This document shows, piece after piece, positions 8,298-17,058 of a DNA stretch of 64,000 nucleotides. The DNA is from Paenibacillus wynnii (lineage in GTDB: Bacteria > Bacillota > Bacilli > Paenibacillales > Paenibacillaceae), in the NCBI RefSeq assembly GCF_030812855.1, contig NZ_JAUSTK010000023.1, positions 1 to 64,000 on the forward strand, read 5' to 3'. The translations under genes and the position numbers were made by a program. The notes below the pieces were generated by a model. The model was not told the DNA's origin, did not search any database, and worked only from the letters and a program-made list of their open reading frames with translations. How positions within the stretch are numbered: position 1 is the stretch's first letter; the number at the start of each line of letters is the position of its first letter.

Positions 8298-9157
8298 AAC
8301 AACAGGTCAAGTACCAAGCCATTGAGGAACTGCGTGACCTACACGGTGTCACACGTCTATTAGCTATTGCAGGGCTACCTAGAGCCAGTTACTATAAGTG
8401 GCGATCCACAAGGCATCTGCGAAATGAAGTGCACAGGCGAGATCACGAAATGAAAGAGCACATGGTCGCCATTCACTTGGCGCATCCAGAATTCGGATAC
8501 CCCCGAATGCGAACAGCCCTGTGGGAAGCAGGATACCTCGTCAACCATAAAAAAGTATGGCGACTCATGAAAGAACTGGCAATCCAATCGGTGATTCGAA
8601 AGAAACGAAATCGCTCCAACTATACACCTTCCGTGGTGTATCCTAACCGACTGAAGCGCCAGTTTCATGCTATTGGCCCTCAGCAGAAGCTCGTCACCGA
8701 TATTACCTACATTTCAGATGGCACCCATTTTTACTACCTGTCTGCGATTCAGGATCTTTTTAACAATGAGATTGTCGCTTGGAAAATTTCCAACCGTAAC
8801 GATGTAAACCTGGTTCTGGATACGGTGGAGCAGTGGACACGAAAAAGAGACGTCTCGGAAGCCGTACTCCATTCGGATCAAGGCTTCCAATATACGTCTC
8901 AGGCGTACAACACACTATTAGAGGCATTCGGCGTCAAAGGCAGCCACTCTCGCAAAGCAACCTGCCTAGATAACGCATGCATCGAATCCTTTTTTTCGCA
9001 TCTCAAGACAGAGAAGTTGTACCTTCATCAGTGTAAATCAGAAGCAGAGATCCATCAAGCCGTCGAGGAATATATCTATTTTTATAACTACCAGCGATTT
9101 CAGTCTAAACTTAAACAGCGCGCGCCGATTGAGTATCGGCACGCGCTGGCTGCTTAG
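8294..9157 (+). CDS. IS3-family transposase OrfB, DDE integrase core
   Basis: This frame of 287 residues encodes the catalytic transposase part. An HTH_21-like region (about 45-105) is followed by the rve core, with DDE residues in VTDITYI, HSDQGFQY and DNACIESFF, all intact. It overlaps orfA in the -1 frame. Translation through AAAAAAG at 8258-8264 with a -1 shift gives an uninterrupted OrfAB junction, the usual way IS3 elements make active transposase. Independent initiation at the TTG at 8294 is unlikely to be the natural start. Confidence 0.9.
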   Translation: MKQQVKYQAIEELRDLHGVTRLLAIAGLPRASYYKWRSTRHLRNEVHRRDHEMKEHMVAIHLAHPEFGYPRMRTALWEAGYLVNHKKVWRLMKELAIQSVIRKKRNRSNYTPSVVYPNRLKRQFHAIGPQQKLVTDITYISDGTHFYYLSAIQDLFNNEIVAWKISNRNDVNLVLDTVEQWTRKRDVSEAVLHSDQGFQYTSQAYNTLLEAFGVKGSHSRKATCLDNACIESFFSHLKTEKLYLHQCKSEAEIHQAVEEYIYFYNYQRFQSKLKQRAPIEYRHALAA

Positions 9158-9241
9158 CTTTTTTCATCTGTCTACTTGACAGGGGTATGCTCATTTGAGC
9201 CCTAGGGACGGTCTTTATTTTCAACCTATTCTAAGACTATA

Positions 9242-9652
9242 TCACTTCTCAATCTGTAAACTCTCCATAACCAAATGAACACGATCATCTTGATTTGCGT
9301 CGTCGGCGATATGAAAAAGCAATACGTTGGCTACCTGAACTATTCGGTGTGGCACAACATCTGCTGCTTCTGTGTGAAATTCAAAATCCTTTAAACCCTT
9401 TATAGCCTCTTTGCTAGATGAATAAATATATAAACTGATGGATTGATTCTCATCGATTAAATATTCTTCAGGAGTGACATCATTATAGGCTCTAGAAAAC
9501 ACAGAATTTGGATTCGTTTCCGTTTGCTTTTGTAATTTAATTTCTTGGCTTGCGAATGAATCTATAATCTGCGCAGATGAAATTTTCATTTCATCATTCC
9601 TGCATCCTGTAATAAAAAAGCAGACCATTAAAACTGCAATCACCATTCTCAC
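9242..9652 (-). CDS. Small putative lipoprotein, unknown function
   Basis: This 136-residue protein has an N-terminal signal ending in a lipobox (FITGC, Cys17), so it should be anchored on the outer face of the membrane. The mature part is acidic and soluble, with no family I recognise. It lies between the IS element and the ppnP terminator. Its 3' end is only 25 bp from the IS right end, so a downstream partner may have been lost. Confidence 0.6.
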   Translation of the reverse strand: MRMVIAVLMVCFFITGCRNDEMKISSAQIIDSFASQEIKLQKQTETNPNSVFSRAYNDVTPEEYLIDENQSISLYIYSSSKEAIKGLKDFEFHTEAADVVPHRIVQVANVLLFHIADDANQDDRVHLVMESLQIEK

Positions 9653-9749
9653 GACTTGGCCCCCTTACGGCGTTATTCCTTCTATCATGTAACGGAATCA
9701 AACTCGGGAATGTTGCAAACTCATGATCTTTGACTTTCAGGGTATGAAA

Positions 9750-9780
9750 AAAAGCCCCACGATAACGATAACGTGGGACT
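9750..9780 (-). terminator. Intrinsic terminator of the tkt-ppnP operon
   Basis: On the minus strand a GC-rich stem (CCCACG paired with CGTGGG, with further pairing in the loop) is followed by a run of seven T. It lies about 20 bases after the ppnP stop. Confidence 0.85.
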
Positions 9781-9796
9781 TCTTCAAATGAATATA

Positions 9797-10114
9797 TTAC
9801 AGAACAGGGTATGAACAACAATAATCAGTTACTTCGAATACTTCCAGCGCAAACTTGGAGTTGCCAGGAACATTAAATGTCGTTGCTTCTTTAATCTCCT
9901 GCCAAATCTCAGAGCCGGGAAGCAGCACTTTTAGATCGCCAGACAGAATCTCCATGATCTCAGGACCTTCTGTACCGAATTCATACACACCCGGCAGCAT
10001 AATTCCTAATGTCACTTTGGTGCCATCCTGCAAAATGACTGTACGGCTTGTCACTTTTCCCCCATAGTACACGTTTGCTGCTTTTTCAACCGTTGCGTTG
10101 TTAAACTGACTCAT
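9797..10114 (-). CDS. ppnP: Pyrimidine/purine nucleoside phosphorylase (DUF1255)
   Basis: This 105-residue single-cupin protein has the length of PpnP (formerly YaiE/DUF1255), which phosphorolyses several nucleosides to base and ribose 1-phosphate. Characteristic segments are NVYYGGKVTSRTV, GIMLPGVYEFGT and FNVPGNSKFALEV. It lies 33 bp behind tkt in the same direction and before a strong terminator. The pairing is biochemically sensible, because pentose phosphates released from nucleosides feed transketolase. Confidence 0.88.
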   Translation of the reverse strand: MSQFNNATVEKAANVYYGGKVTSRTVILQDGTKVTLGIMLPGVYEFGTEGPEIMEILSGDLKVLLPGSEIWQEIKEATTFNVPGNSKFALEVFEVTDYCCSYPVL

Positions 10115-10147
10115 TATATGTTCTCCCCCTTGTGAGTATTCTGTCGA

Positions 10148-12190
10148 TTATAGCAGAGCCTTCACACGGCTGACAACATTCTCCACGGTAAAGCCGTATT
10201 CTTTGATAACAGTATCGCCAGGTGCAGAAGCACCGAAGGTAGTGATACCCAGAATGTCGCCTTGGTCTCCTGTGTAACGCTCCCAACCAAAGGTTTGAGC
10301 CATTTCTATAGCAAGACGAGCTTTAACTTCAGGAAGGATCACGGAATCACGGTAAGCCTTATCCTGTTTTTCGAACAAATCCCAGCTCGGCAAGCTGATT
10401 ACACGTACTTCAATGCCTTCTTCGGCCAAAGCGGCTTGAGCTTTCACAGCAAGCTGTACTTCAGAACCCGTAGCAATGATTTGTGCTTGTGGTTTACCGT
10501 TCTTCGCATCAGAGACAACATAACCGCCGCGTTTGATGTTATCGCGCACGCCTTCTACGGTTCCTGGCAGAATCGGCAGGTTTTGACGAGTTAATACCAG
10601 TGCTACCGGGTTAGCTTTGTTTTCCAATGCATAAGCCCATGCCGCAGAAGTCTCGTTAGCATCAGCCGGACGAATAACCGTAAGACCCGGGATGATACGA
10701 AGCGAAGCCAGTTGTTCGATCGGCTCATGAGTAGGGCCATCTTCACCAACAGCAATACTATCGTGAGTCAGTACATACGTTACAGGAAGCTTCATAATAG
10801 ATGCCAAACGAATCGCAGGACGCAAGTAATCCGTAAATACGAAGAACGTACCGCCGAATACTTTCAGTCCGCTGTGCAGGGCAATTCCGTTCATCGCTGC
10901 AGCCATACCAAATTCACGTACACCGAAGTAAATGTTACGACCGTCATAGGATTCTGAGGTAAATGAAGTCAAGCCGTTCAGGTGAGTCATTGTGGAGCTT
11001 TCAAGGTCAGCAGATCCGCCTACAAGCTGAGGAACTCCCGCTGCCAGACCGTTCAGCGCATTACCGGAAGCAATACGTGTAGATACGGCTTTATCTTCAG
11101 TGGTATACATAGGAAGCTTTGCATCCCAACCTTCTGGAAGATCGCCATTCGTTACTGTTTCAAATTGGGCAGCCAGCTCTGGATAAGCTTTTTTGTAAGC
11201 TGCAAATTGCTCGTCCCATTGTTTGTTCGCTGCAATGCCACTTTCTTTGACTTGAGCAAAACGGGTACGAACATCATCAGGTACATAGAAATCTTCTTCA
11301 TATACCCATTTGTAGAAGTCCTTTGTCAGCTTAGCTTCATCAGCACCCAGCGGGGAACCGTGAGTACCGCCGTGGCCGCCTTTACCTTGCTTGTTCGGGC
11401 TTCCGTAACCAATAACAGTCTTAACCTCGATCAATGTTGGCTTGCTGCTGTCTGCTTGTGCTTCAGCAATAGCCTTCTCGATTGCTGGAAGATCGTTACC
11501 GTCTTCTACGCGCAGCACTTGCCAGCCGTATGCCTCAAAACGCTTAGCTACATTCTCAGAGAAGGACAGGTTCAGCTTACCATCCAGTGAAATATCATTC
11601 GAATCGTACAGAACTACCAGCTTACCCAGTTTCAAGTGTCCAGCCAGCGAAGCAGCTTCAGAAGAGATTCCTTCCATAAGGTCTCCATCGCCGCAAATTG
11701 CATAAGTATAATGATCAACTACACGATGCTCATCCTTGTTATAAGTAGCCCCCAATTGAGCTTCAGCCATTGCCATACCTACAGCCATAGCAATACCTTG
11801 TCCAAGTGGACCCGTAGTAGCATCAACACCTGCTGTATGCCCAACTTCCGGATGACCTGGTGTAAGGCTGCCCCATTGACGGAATTGTTTCAACTCTTCC
11901 ATTGGAAGATCATAGCCGCTTAGGTGCAGCAAGCTGTATAGTAGCATAGAGCCGTGTCCTGCAGACAATACAAAACGGTCACGGTTTACCCATGTTGGAT
12001 GGTTCGGATTATGTTTCATTGTTTTAGCGAATAGTTGGTATCCCATAGGTGCGGAACCCATTGGCATACCCGGATGTCCGGAGTTTGCTTTCTCGATGGC
12101 ATCAATTGCCAACGTACGGATCGTAGTAATTGCCAGGTTATCAATTGTAGAGTTTTCTTCCTTTTGGATCGCTTGACTTTGTTCACTCAT
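10148..12190 (-). CDS. tkt: Transketolase
   Basis: This 680-residue thiamine-diphosphate enzyme of the pentose phosphate pathway moves two-carbon units between sugar phosphates. The ThDP motif GDGDLMEG lies near 150-157, the pyrimidine domain begins near 355, and the C-terminal domain closes the protein. Conserved HSGLKVFGGTFFVF and ATGSEVQLA segments are present. The ATG at 12190 is chosen over a TTG six bases upstream because AGGAGG lies 10 bases before it. It forms an operon with ppnP. Confidence 0.95.
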   Translation of the reverse strand: MSEQSQAIQKEENSTIDNLAITTIRTLAIDAIEKANSGHPGMPMGSAPMGYQLFAKTMKHNPNHPTWVNRDRFVLSAGHGSMLLYSLLHLSGYDLPMEELKQFRQWGSLTPGHPEVGHTAGVDATTGPLGQGIAMAVGMAMAEAQLGATYNKDEHRVVDHYTYAICGDGDLMEGISSEAASLAGHLKLGKLVVLYDSNDISLDGKLNLSFSENVAKRFEAYGWQVLRVEDGNDLPAIEKAIAEAQADSSKPTLIEVKTVIGYGSPNKQGKGGHGGTHGSPLGADEAKLTKDFYKWVYEEDFYVPDDVRTRFAQVKESGIAANKQWDEQFAAYKKAYPELAAQFETVTNGDLPEGWDAKLPMYTTEDKAVSTRIASGNALNGLAAGVPQLVGGSADLESSTMTHLNGLTSFTSESYDGRNIYFGVREFGMAAAMNGIALHSGLKVFGGTFFVFTDYLRPAIRLASIMKLPVTYVLTHDSIAVGEDGPTHEPIEQLASLRIIPGLTVIRPADANETSAAWAYALENKANPVALVLTRQNLPILPGTVEGVRDNIKRGGYVVSDAKNGKPQAQIIATGSEVQLAVKAQAALAEEGIEVRVISLPSWDLFEKQDKAYRDSVILPEVKARLAIEMAQTFGWERYTGDQGDILGITTFGASAPGDTVIKEYGFTVENVVSRVKALL

Positions 12191-12210
12191 TTTCAAATAT
12201 CCTCCTCTAA

Positions 12211-12236
12211 AATATCAAGAATGTCATTTTGATATT
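12211..12236. promoter_or_regulatory. Inverted repeat in the tkt leader
   Basis: AATATCAA and TTGATATT form a perfect 8-bp inverted repeat separated by 10 bases. It lies between the predicted -10 box and the ribosome-binding site of tkt, and could be an operator or an mRNA hairpin. No regulator is adjacent. Confidence 0.4.
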
Positions 12237-12239
12237 CTT

Positions 12240-12269
12240 ATTGTATCACTTGTGTGGAAGCATTTCCAA
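12240..12269 (-). promoter_or_regulatory. Predicted sigma-A promoter of tkt
   Basis: On the minus strand TTGGAA (12264-12269) and TACAAT (12240-12245) are separated by 18 bases, 50 bases upstream of the tkt ATG. The rest of the 303-bp gap (12191-12493) shows no gene. Confidence 0.5.
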
Positions 12270-12493
12270 TTGTTTTTGAAAACTCCATATTCCAACACTC
12301 TATGTTTAGCATTTTCAATACAATTATATACGTCAATGTATACGGGCAAAGGGCGGGTTTGGACTTAGCCTTAAGTCTAGTTTTTAGTTGCGACTAAAGT
12401 TTGTTTTATAAAACTGGAATATACAGTAAGATAGAATTATTAATAAATAAATTTACCGGTATCTTACCTTGTATAGGAGAAAGGAATTCGTTC

Positions 12494-13138
12494 ATGACAC
12501 CAAAAAAGGATATCTTTATCGTGCTCACCGGAACGGGTACCGCCTTCAGCGGTGTAATCAGATGGTTCACAAAGGCCGATCTGAATCATGCTTCGATTGC
12601 TTTTGACAGCGAATTGCGGGAAGTGTATAGCTTTGGTCGGAAAAAGATGCATAATCCGTTCATTGCTGGTTTGATTCAAGAGAATTTTGTTGACCCCTTC
12701 TATAATGGAGCGGACTGTGCCATCTATCGTCTGCGGGTAAGCCGCGAGGAATATGATACGATGCACAACCATGTTACAGGGATGATGGAGAATCAGGAAC
12801 GTTATAAGTATCATCTATTAGGTTTAGTAGGCGTGCTGCTTAACGTTAAAATCGATCGGGAAGACGCTTATTTTTGCTCTCATTTTGTAGCATCCCTATT
12901 TGAAAATACAGAGTTTCATCCGGTCAATAAGCCCTCGTGCTTCGTGACTCCTGAAGATTTCGCCCTTTCGTTATGCCCTCATAAAATTTACAGCGGCAAG
13001 CTATCCTATTATTTACGCGGAGCACCTAGTATTTCAGCCCGTCCATCTGCTGTACATAACTCCGTTCCGGTCTCGGGAGCGACAGCTACAGCACGGATCA
13101 TAAGAGGCGCGGAGGAACGGGTTGAAGGGGTTGTGTAA
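12494..13138 (+). CDS. YycO/YiiX-like permuted NlpC/P60-type cysteine hydrolase
   Basis: This 214-residue protein resembles the circularly permuted papain-like (YiiX/YycO) group. A His in LNHASIAF comes first (about residue 32) and a Cys in AYFCSHFVASLF much later (about 127), which is the permuted order. The family cleaves amide or ester bonds, but the substrate is unknown. There is no signal peptide. ATG 12494 lies behind an AAGGA sequence; the open frame continues upstream without a better start. The C-terminal 35 residues are low-complexity and probably disordered. Confidence 0.65.
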   Translation: MTPKKDIFIVLTGTGTAFSGVIRWFTKADLNHASIAFDSELREVYSFGRKKMHNPFIAGLIQENFVDPFYNGADCAIYRLRVSREEYDTMHNHVTGMMENQERYKYHLLGLVGVLLNVKIDREDAYFCSHFVASLFENTEFHPVNKPSCFVTPEDFALSLCPHKIYSGKLSYYLRGAPSISARPSAVHNSVPVSGATATARIIRGAEERVEGVV

Positions 13139-13184
13139 CCATCCTTGACCTTAGAGTCATAAGCTGAGGGATCGATAATCTACT

Positions 13185-13230
13185 AAAAAGACGACTTACA
13201 TTCGAAAACCAAATGTATAGTCGTCTTTTT
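13185..13230. terminator. Bidirectional intrinsic terminator
   Basis: A long stem (AAAAAGACGACT paired with AGTCGTCTTTTT, plus an inner ACATT/AATGT extension) has A- and T-runs at its ends. It can terminate both the hydrolase gene (plus strand) and the long locus 1 operon (minus strand), whose last stop codon is at 13256. Confidence 0.9.
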
Positions 13231-13255
13231 AATTACCGTTCTATGAAAGATGAAC

Positions 13256-16200
13256 CTATTTTGTTCTGTGACTTCTAAAATACTCCGACCATTCTTCCGA
13301 AATCGTTACAGTAACTGTGTCTACTTTTGTATTGAATTCATTTTGCGCAGTAAAGGTAAAAGTAATCGGGCCATTCGGCAGATTCTCGAAAGAGGGATCA
13401 TACAGTTCACCCGTCCATAAGGTCTTGGCACCACTAGTAGCGCTAAGTTGCGTATGGTAACCGCCCGGCATCGTTACCTCTACGGTGTCTGGTAACCCCG
13501 TTGTATCCGCCTGCAGGATAAACCGCTCACCTGCCCAAAACACATTGTAGTCTCTTGGGTTGTCTGGATTGCCGCTCTTTTTCAAGTTGTAACCGATACG
13601 GTTATCATTCCACTCCGTAGTATGTTTGACACCACCCTGGATGGTCAGTAAATTTACCATAAAATATTTGCGAGGTGATATGCTGCTCCATTCGTAGCCG
13701 TCAAACACCTCAACTTCCACCGCATATTTTTTGTTCTCTACAATCGTCCCACCTGTAACGGTCCATTGCTTGGCTGAAGATACGGTTTCACCTGACTGTG
13801 CAACGATATTATTTGTCGCCAAATCAATGACCCTCACCTTGAAGCGCTGCTGCAAATCGCTGTCTCCATCCTGGTAAGTCCATTGGAGAATAGGTGTAAG
13901 TGTACTGGCTACCGTAGGGCTTGCAGAGTTACTGCTACCCGGATAAGTGATGTTCACTGTTGGAATCTGATTACTTACGGTGATACTCCGTGAGGTTTCA
14001 CTAGAAATCCCAAGCGAATCGGTTACAACCTGTCTAATCGTGAAAGATCCATGGGTCGTAAACTGCTTAACAAAATCACTCGATGCGCTGAGAAGTGCTT
14101 CCGTTCCCCCAAAGGGCTTCAGGTAATATTTGTAGGTAATACTATCCCCTTTTATGATATCTGCATCAGTAGCCGTGCCGGTGATGATAAAGTCCTCATT
14201 TCGATGCCCCGAACTCTGATTTAGGGTAAAGCCAGGAACGGGAGGCGTATCGATGATAAAAGCCTTCTCGTTTGACACCTCGGACCACTGGCCCCGTGAG
14301 GCCGCACGACCGTTAACCGTATAATACACAAACCGTTCAAAGGTTAGATCTGGTGTTTGATATTGCCGGCATGTCCCATCCGTGTCGATGTTCTCAATCG
14401 TCTGGGCCAATAGGCTATCCATCGTGAAAAACTCGAACCGATACTTCTCCTGAGCATCGTTTTCCGGATCGGAATATGCCCATTTCATTAGTGGATCCGA
14501 GAGTAATACCGTTGGACTGTCAATGGTTCCTGCAGGGGAGGTGATCGTCATCGAAGGTCTCAGGTTCTCCTCTGCTGTTACATTCAATACCGCTATGTTC
14601 GATTTATCACCAATCTGGTCTACTGCCCAGTGCTGAAGTATATACTTCCCCGGTTCATCAAAATTCACTATAATGTTTGGGGTGGAGTAGGTTTTGATAT
14701 CCCCTTTGCTGTCCGTCACGTTCCAGTAATACCGTAGACTGCTCTGATCTGCAGAGTCGTCATCCGTATCGGTCGAGGTATAGGTCTTGCTATCGTACTG
14801 GTATACGTTGACCGGCCCCGTAATTTGAGCTGTCGGAACGTGGTTAATTACCGAAAATGACTTTGTAGCGAAAGAGTTATAAGTCCCGTCCCAAGCTTCT
14901 AAGCGCATTTCCCAACCATTCGAGATTGCCTGCTGCTGTGAAATCCCGTATTTGCTTAGTATATCCCTAACCGTTAAGCTCTGGTTTTCATTGCCACCCA
15001 CATATCGATAAGTCCCTCCGTCAATATGTGCGTTCCATCCAAACGTTAATGCATCCCCATCCTCATCCGGATTCCGTGTTTTATTCTGCAGTGTAATCAA
15101 GGTATCTCGGTAAACTTCGGTAGGCATTTCAAAGGCCGCAATCGGTGGATGATTGACTACATTAACATTTTGAGTGTAAGGTTCGGACCATAATCCCAGA
15201 TTATCATGTACCCTTAGAGTGATTTCATAACTCCCAACGCCATATCCGGTTATGCTCGGCGGTAAAGTCGGTGTGCCTGAATAACTCCAAATGATCGCTC
15301 CACTCTTTCGGACGATCCACTCATAAATATCCAAGGGGTCATTATTGGGATCAAAGGACTTGTCCGTTATTAATGTGGTCTTTTTATAGGAGACGATGTT
15401 GGGATCGGCGGTAAATAAGGCGACCGGTGGAAGATTCGCTGCAGATTTGCCCACGGTACGCAGGCACCAGTCACTCCAAACCCCATTCCCATTTTCACCG
15501 TCTATATCCCTCACCCGCAGTCGTATATCATAGTTTTCAACTTTAGGCAGTTGCGCAGGGGGTTGGCCCTCTGTCCAAAACTCATCAGCTGTAAGTTTAT
15601 ACTGCCATTGCCAAACACTAAGCCCCTTATCATTTCGGCTAATGTGATCCAAATCGTACGAGCTATCCGTGAGCTGCAGATTACCGTTTACGATTTTGGC
15701 AGCGAAGATTGCAATGGGCTTACGGTGAACCTGAAAAGCTAAAGAGGATAAATTGTCTCTACTCCACAAGCGGTAACTATCAAACTGGTTATTGGTTTTG
15801 GGGTTATCCTTGAACTGTACCGTAGCCACATATTGGCCCGTGTAAGGGAAAGAAGCATAGGCCCCACTTCTCCATTGACCCGAGTCCGAAATGAGTCCCA
15901 TGCTGTTATCAAAAAAAGCTGGATCATGTTCATATTTGTACCGTTCAGCATATTTCGGATCGCCCTCTGAATCCGTATAAACCGTTGGGCTGGTAATTGG
16001 TGAATTAATAAGGACAAAGGCATTTCTCTTCAACCGATTCTGGACCGTAAAGTTTAGTGGAGGTGCCTCTGCCCTATATTTATACGGGTCTACAACCTTC
16101 ACCTTGACTTGATAGCTCCCCGGAGGGATCGAATCATTGATTACATCTATAGGCACTGAAAAGTACTTAGGTGATTTCGTGCCGGTGACTTTAATCTTGC

Positions 16201-17044
16201 GATAAAACACATTCGGCACTTCTACAATCACCTCTAAATCGTCATTATCGGGATCTTGAGCAAACCCTTCTACATTTAATGTACTAAGTCCAGTTTCGTT
16301 AATCAGTACCATGTTGTCCTGAGAAACCAATGATAACTGTGGCGCACTGTTAACGATTAGTGGAATCATATGGGATTCCATGACGCGATTAGATACCCAA
16401 ACATCATTATGTCTCGTATATGAAGACCAACCAATAACAATCTCTAGAAATTTAGGATCTAGAATATCGTAATCTTGAATCCATCCATTTAACAATGACA
16501 GGCTAATACTTGCAGGAGCGATTGTCTTTTGGGCGAAAGAGTGTGTAAAACTGCTTAAGCTATAGGTATCAAGATCGAAATAGGTTCCGGCAGTATGATT
16601 GGTGCGCATAGCCCCATCTGCCGCGAGACCATGAATAAGCCCGCCATATACTAAATTCGAATTCCATTCATAGTCATCATTCACATAATCAGGATAGTTA
16701 TCGTAGGTATCGCTCCCTCTATAGGTATCTGCCATAGTTTGAATTTGACTGATATCGTAACTAATCCTTTTGGTTAGTTTGTTATATTTTATGTTAGTTA
16801 CAGAAACTGCATCTCGATGAGTGTAAATTTTTGACCAGTAATTATCATCACTTAAACTAGGTTGATATGGATCAATGACATACGGCGCATATCCATCATA
16901 GGCTGGCATTTCATAACCCGCATATTCTATTATATTAGGATCTGTGCCGGCCTCTACTTTCTGCGAACCTCCACACACCAAAATCGGTAAGAGCAGTGTA
17001 AAACAGATCGTAAGTTTGATGAAGCTATATACTTTTCTTTTCAT
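13256..17044 (-). CDS. Large secreted surface protein with PKD/Ig-like repeats (Tad locus 1)
   Basis: This protein of 1262 residues has a signal peptide (basic MKRK, then a hydrophobic stretch to about residue 25). The mature part is mostly beta-rich repeats. Several begin with PPVALFTADP-, PPIAAFEMPTEVY- or PPVPGFTLNQ-like segments followed by SFDPNNDPL or NPDEDGDAL turns, typical of PKD-like domains. No LPXTG anchor or transmembrane C-terminus is seen. ATG 17044 is preferred over upstream starts because AAAGGGGA lies just before it. It is the last gene of Tad locus 1 and may be a secreted or pilus-displayed adhesin or polysaccharide binder. This is inference. Confidence 0.75.
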   Translation of the reverse strand: MKRKVYSFIKLTICFTLLLPILVCGGSQKVEAGTDPNIIEYAGYEMPAYDGYAPYVIDPYQPSLSDDNYWSKIYTHRDAVSVTNIKYNKLTKRISYDISQIQTMADTYRGSDTYDNYPDYVNDDYEWNSNLVYGGLIHGLAADGAMRTNHTAGTYFDLDTYSLSSFTHSFAQKTIAPASISLSLLNGWIQDYDILDPKFLEIVIGWSSYTRHNDVWVSNRVMESHMIPLIVNSAPQLSLVSQDNMVLINETGLSTLNVEGFAQDPDNDDLEVIVEVPNVFYRKIKVTGTKSPKYFSVPIDVINDSIPPGSYQVKVKVVDPYKYRAEAPPLNFTVQNRLKRNAFVLINSPITSPTVYTDSEGDPKYAERYKYEHDPAFFDNSMGLISDSGQWRSGAYASFPYTGQYVATVQFKDNPKTNNQFDSYRLWSRDNLSSLAFQVHRKPIAIFAAKIVNGNLQLTDSSYDLDHISRNDKGLSVWQWQYKLTADEFWTEGQPPAQLPKVENYDIRLRVRDIDGENGNGVWSDWCLRTVGKSAANLPPVALFTADPNIVSYKKTTLITDKSFDPNNDPLDIYEWIVRKSGAIIWSYSGTPTLPPSITGYGVGSYEITLRVHDNLGLWSEPYTQNVNVVNHPPIAAFEMPTEVYRDTLITLQNKTRNPDEDGDALTFGWNAHIDGGTYRYVGGNENQSLTVRDILSKYGISQQQAISNGWEMRLEAWDGTYNSFATKSFSVINHVPTAQITGPVNVYQYDSKTYTSTDTDDDSADQSSLRYYWNVTDSKGDIKTYSTPNIIVNFDEPGKYILQHWAVDQIGDKSNIAVLNVTAEENLRPSMTITSPAGTIDSPTVLLSDPLMKWAYSDPENDAQEKYRFEFFTMDSLLAQTIENIDTDGTCRQYQTPDLTFERFVYYTVNGRAASRGQWSEVSNEKAFIIDTPPVPGFTLNQSSGHRNEDFIITGTATDADIIKGDSITYKYYLKPFGGTEALLSASSDFVKQFTTHGSFTIRQVVTDSLGISSETSRSITVSNQIPTVNITYPGSSNSASPTVASTLTPILQWTYQDGDSDLQQRFKVRVIDLATNNIVAQSGETVSSAKQWTVTGGTIVENKKYAVEVEVFDGYEWSSISPRKYFMVNLLTIQGGVKHTTEWNDNRIGYNLKKSGNPDNPRDYNVFWAGERFILQADTTGLPDTVEVTMPGGYHTQLSATSGAKTLWTGELYDPSFENLPNGPITFTFTAQNEFNTKVDTVTVTISEEWSEYFRSHRTK

Positions 17045-17058
17045 TCTGTCCCCTTTCT

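Larger units (their letters stand above)
7875..9216 (+). mobile_element. IS3-family insertion sequence (IS150-like), about 1.34 kb
   Basis: The element is bounded by imperfect inverted repeats. AAAGACCGTCCCTA starts at 7875 and its complement ends at 9216. Inner repeats follow at each end (TCAAGTAGACA type, next to CCCCT). Inside are orfA and orfB in the standard overlapping arrangement, with an AAAAAAG slippery site. No clear target-site duplication is visible in the flanks. The left end follows the 52-bp tandem repeat and the right end lies 25 bp from the lipoprotein stop at 9242. Confidence 0.88.

Noticed and set aside
9594..9821. A 75-residue minus-strand frame over the ppnP terminator
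   Set aside because: It reads through a strong intrinsic terminator and overlaps the lipoprotein start; no ribosome site supports it.
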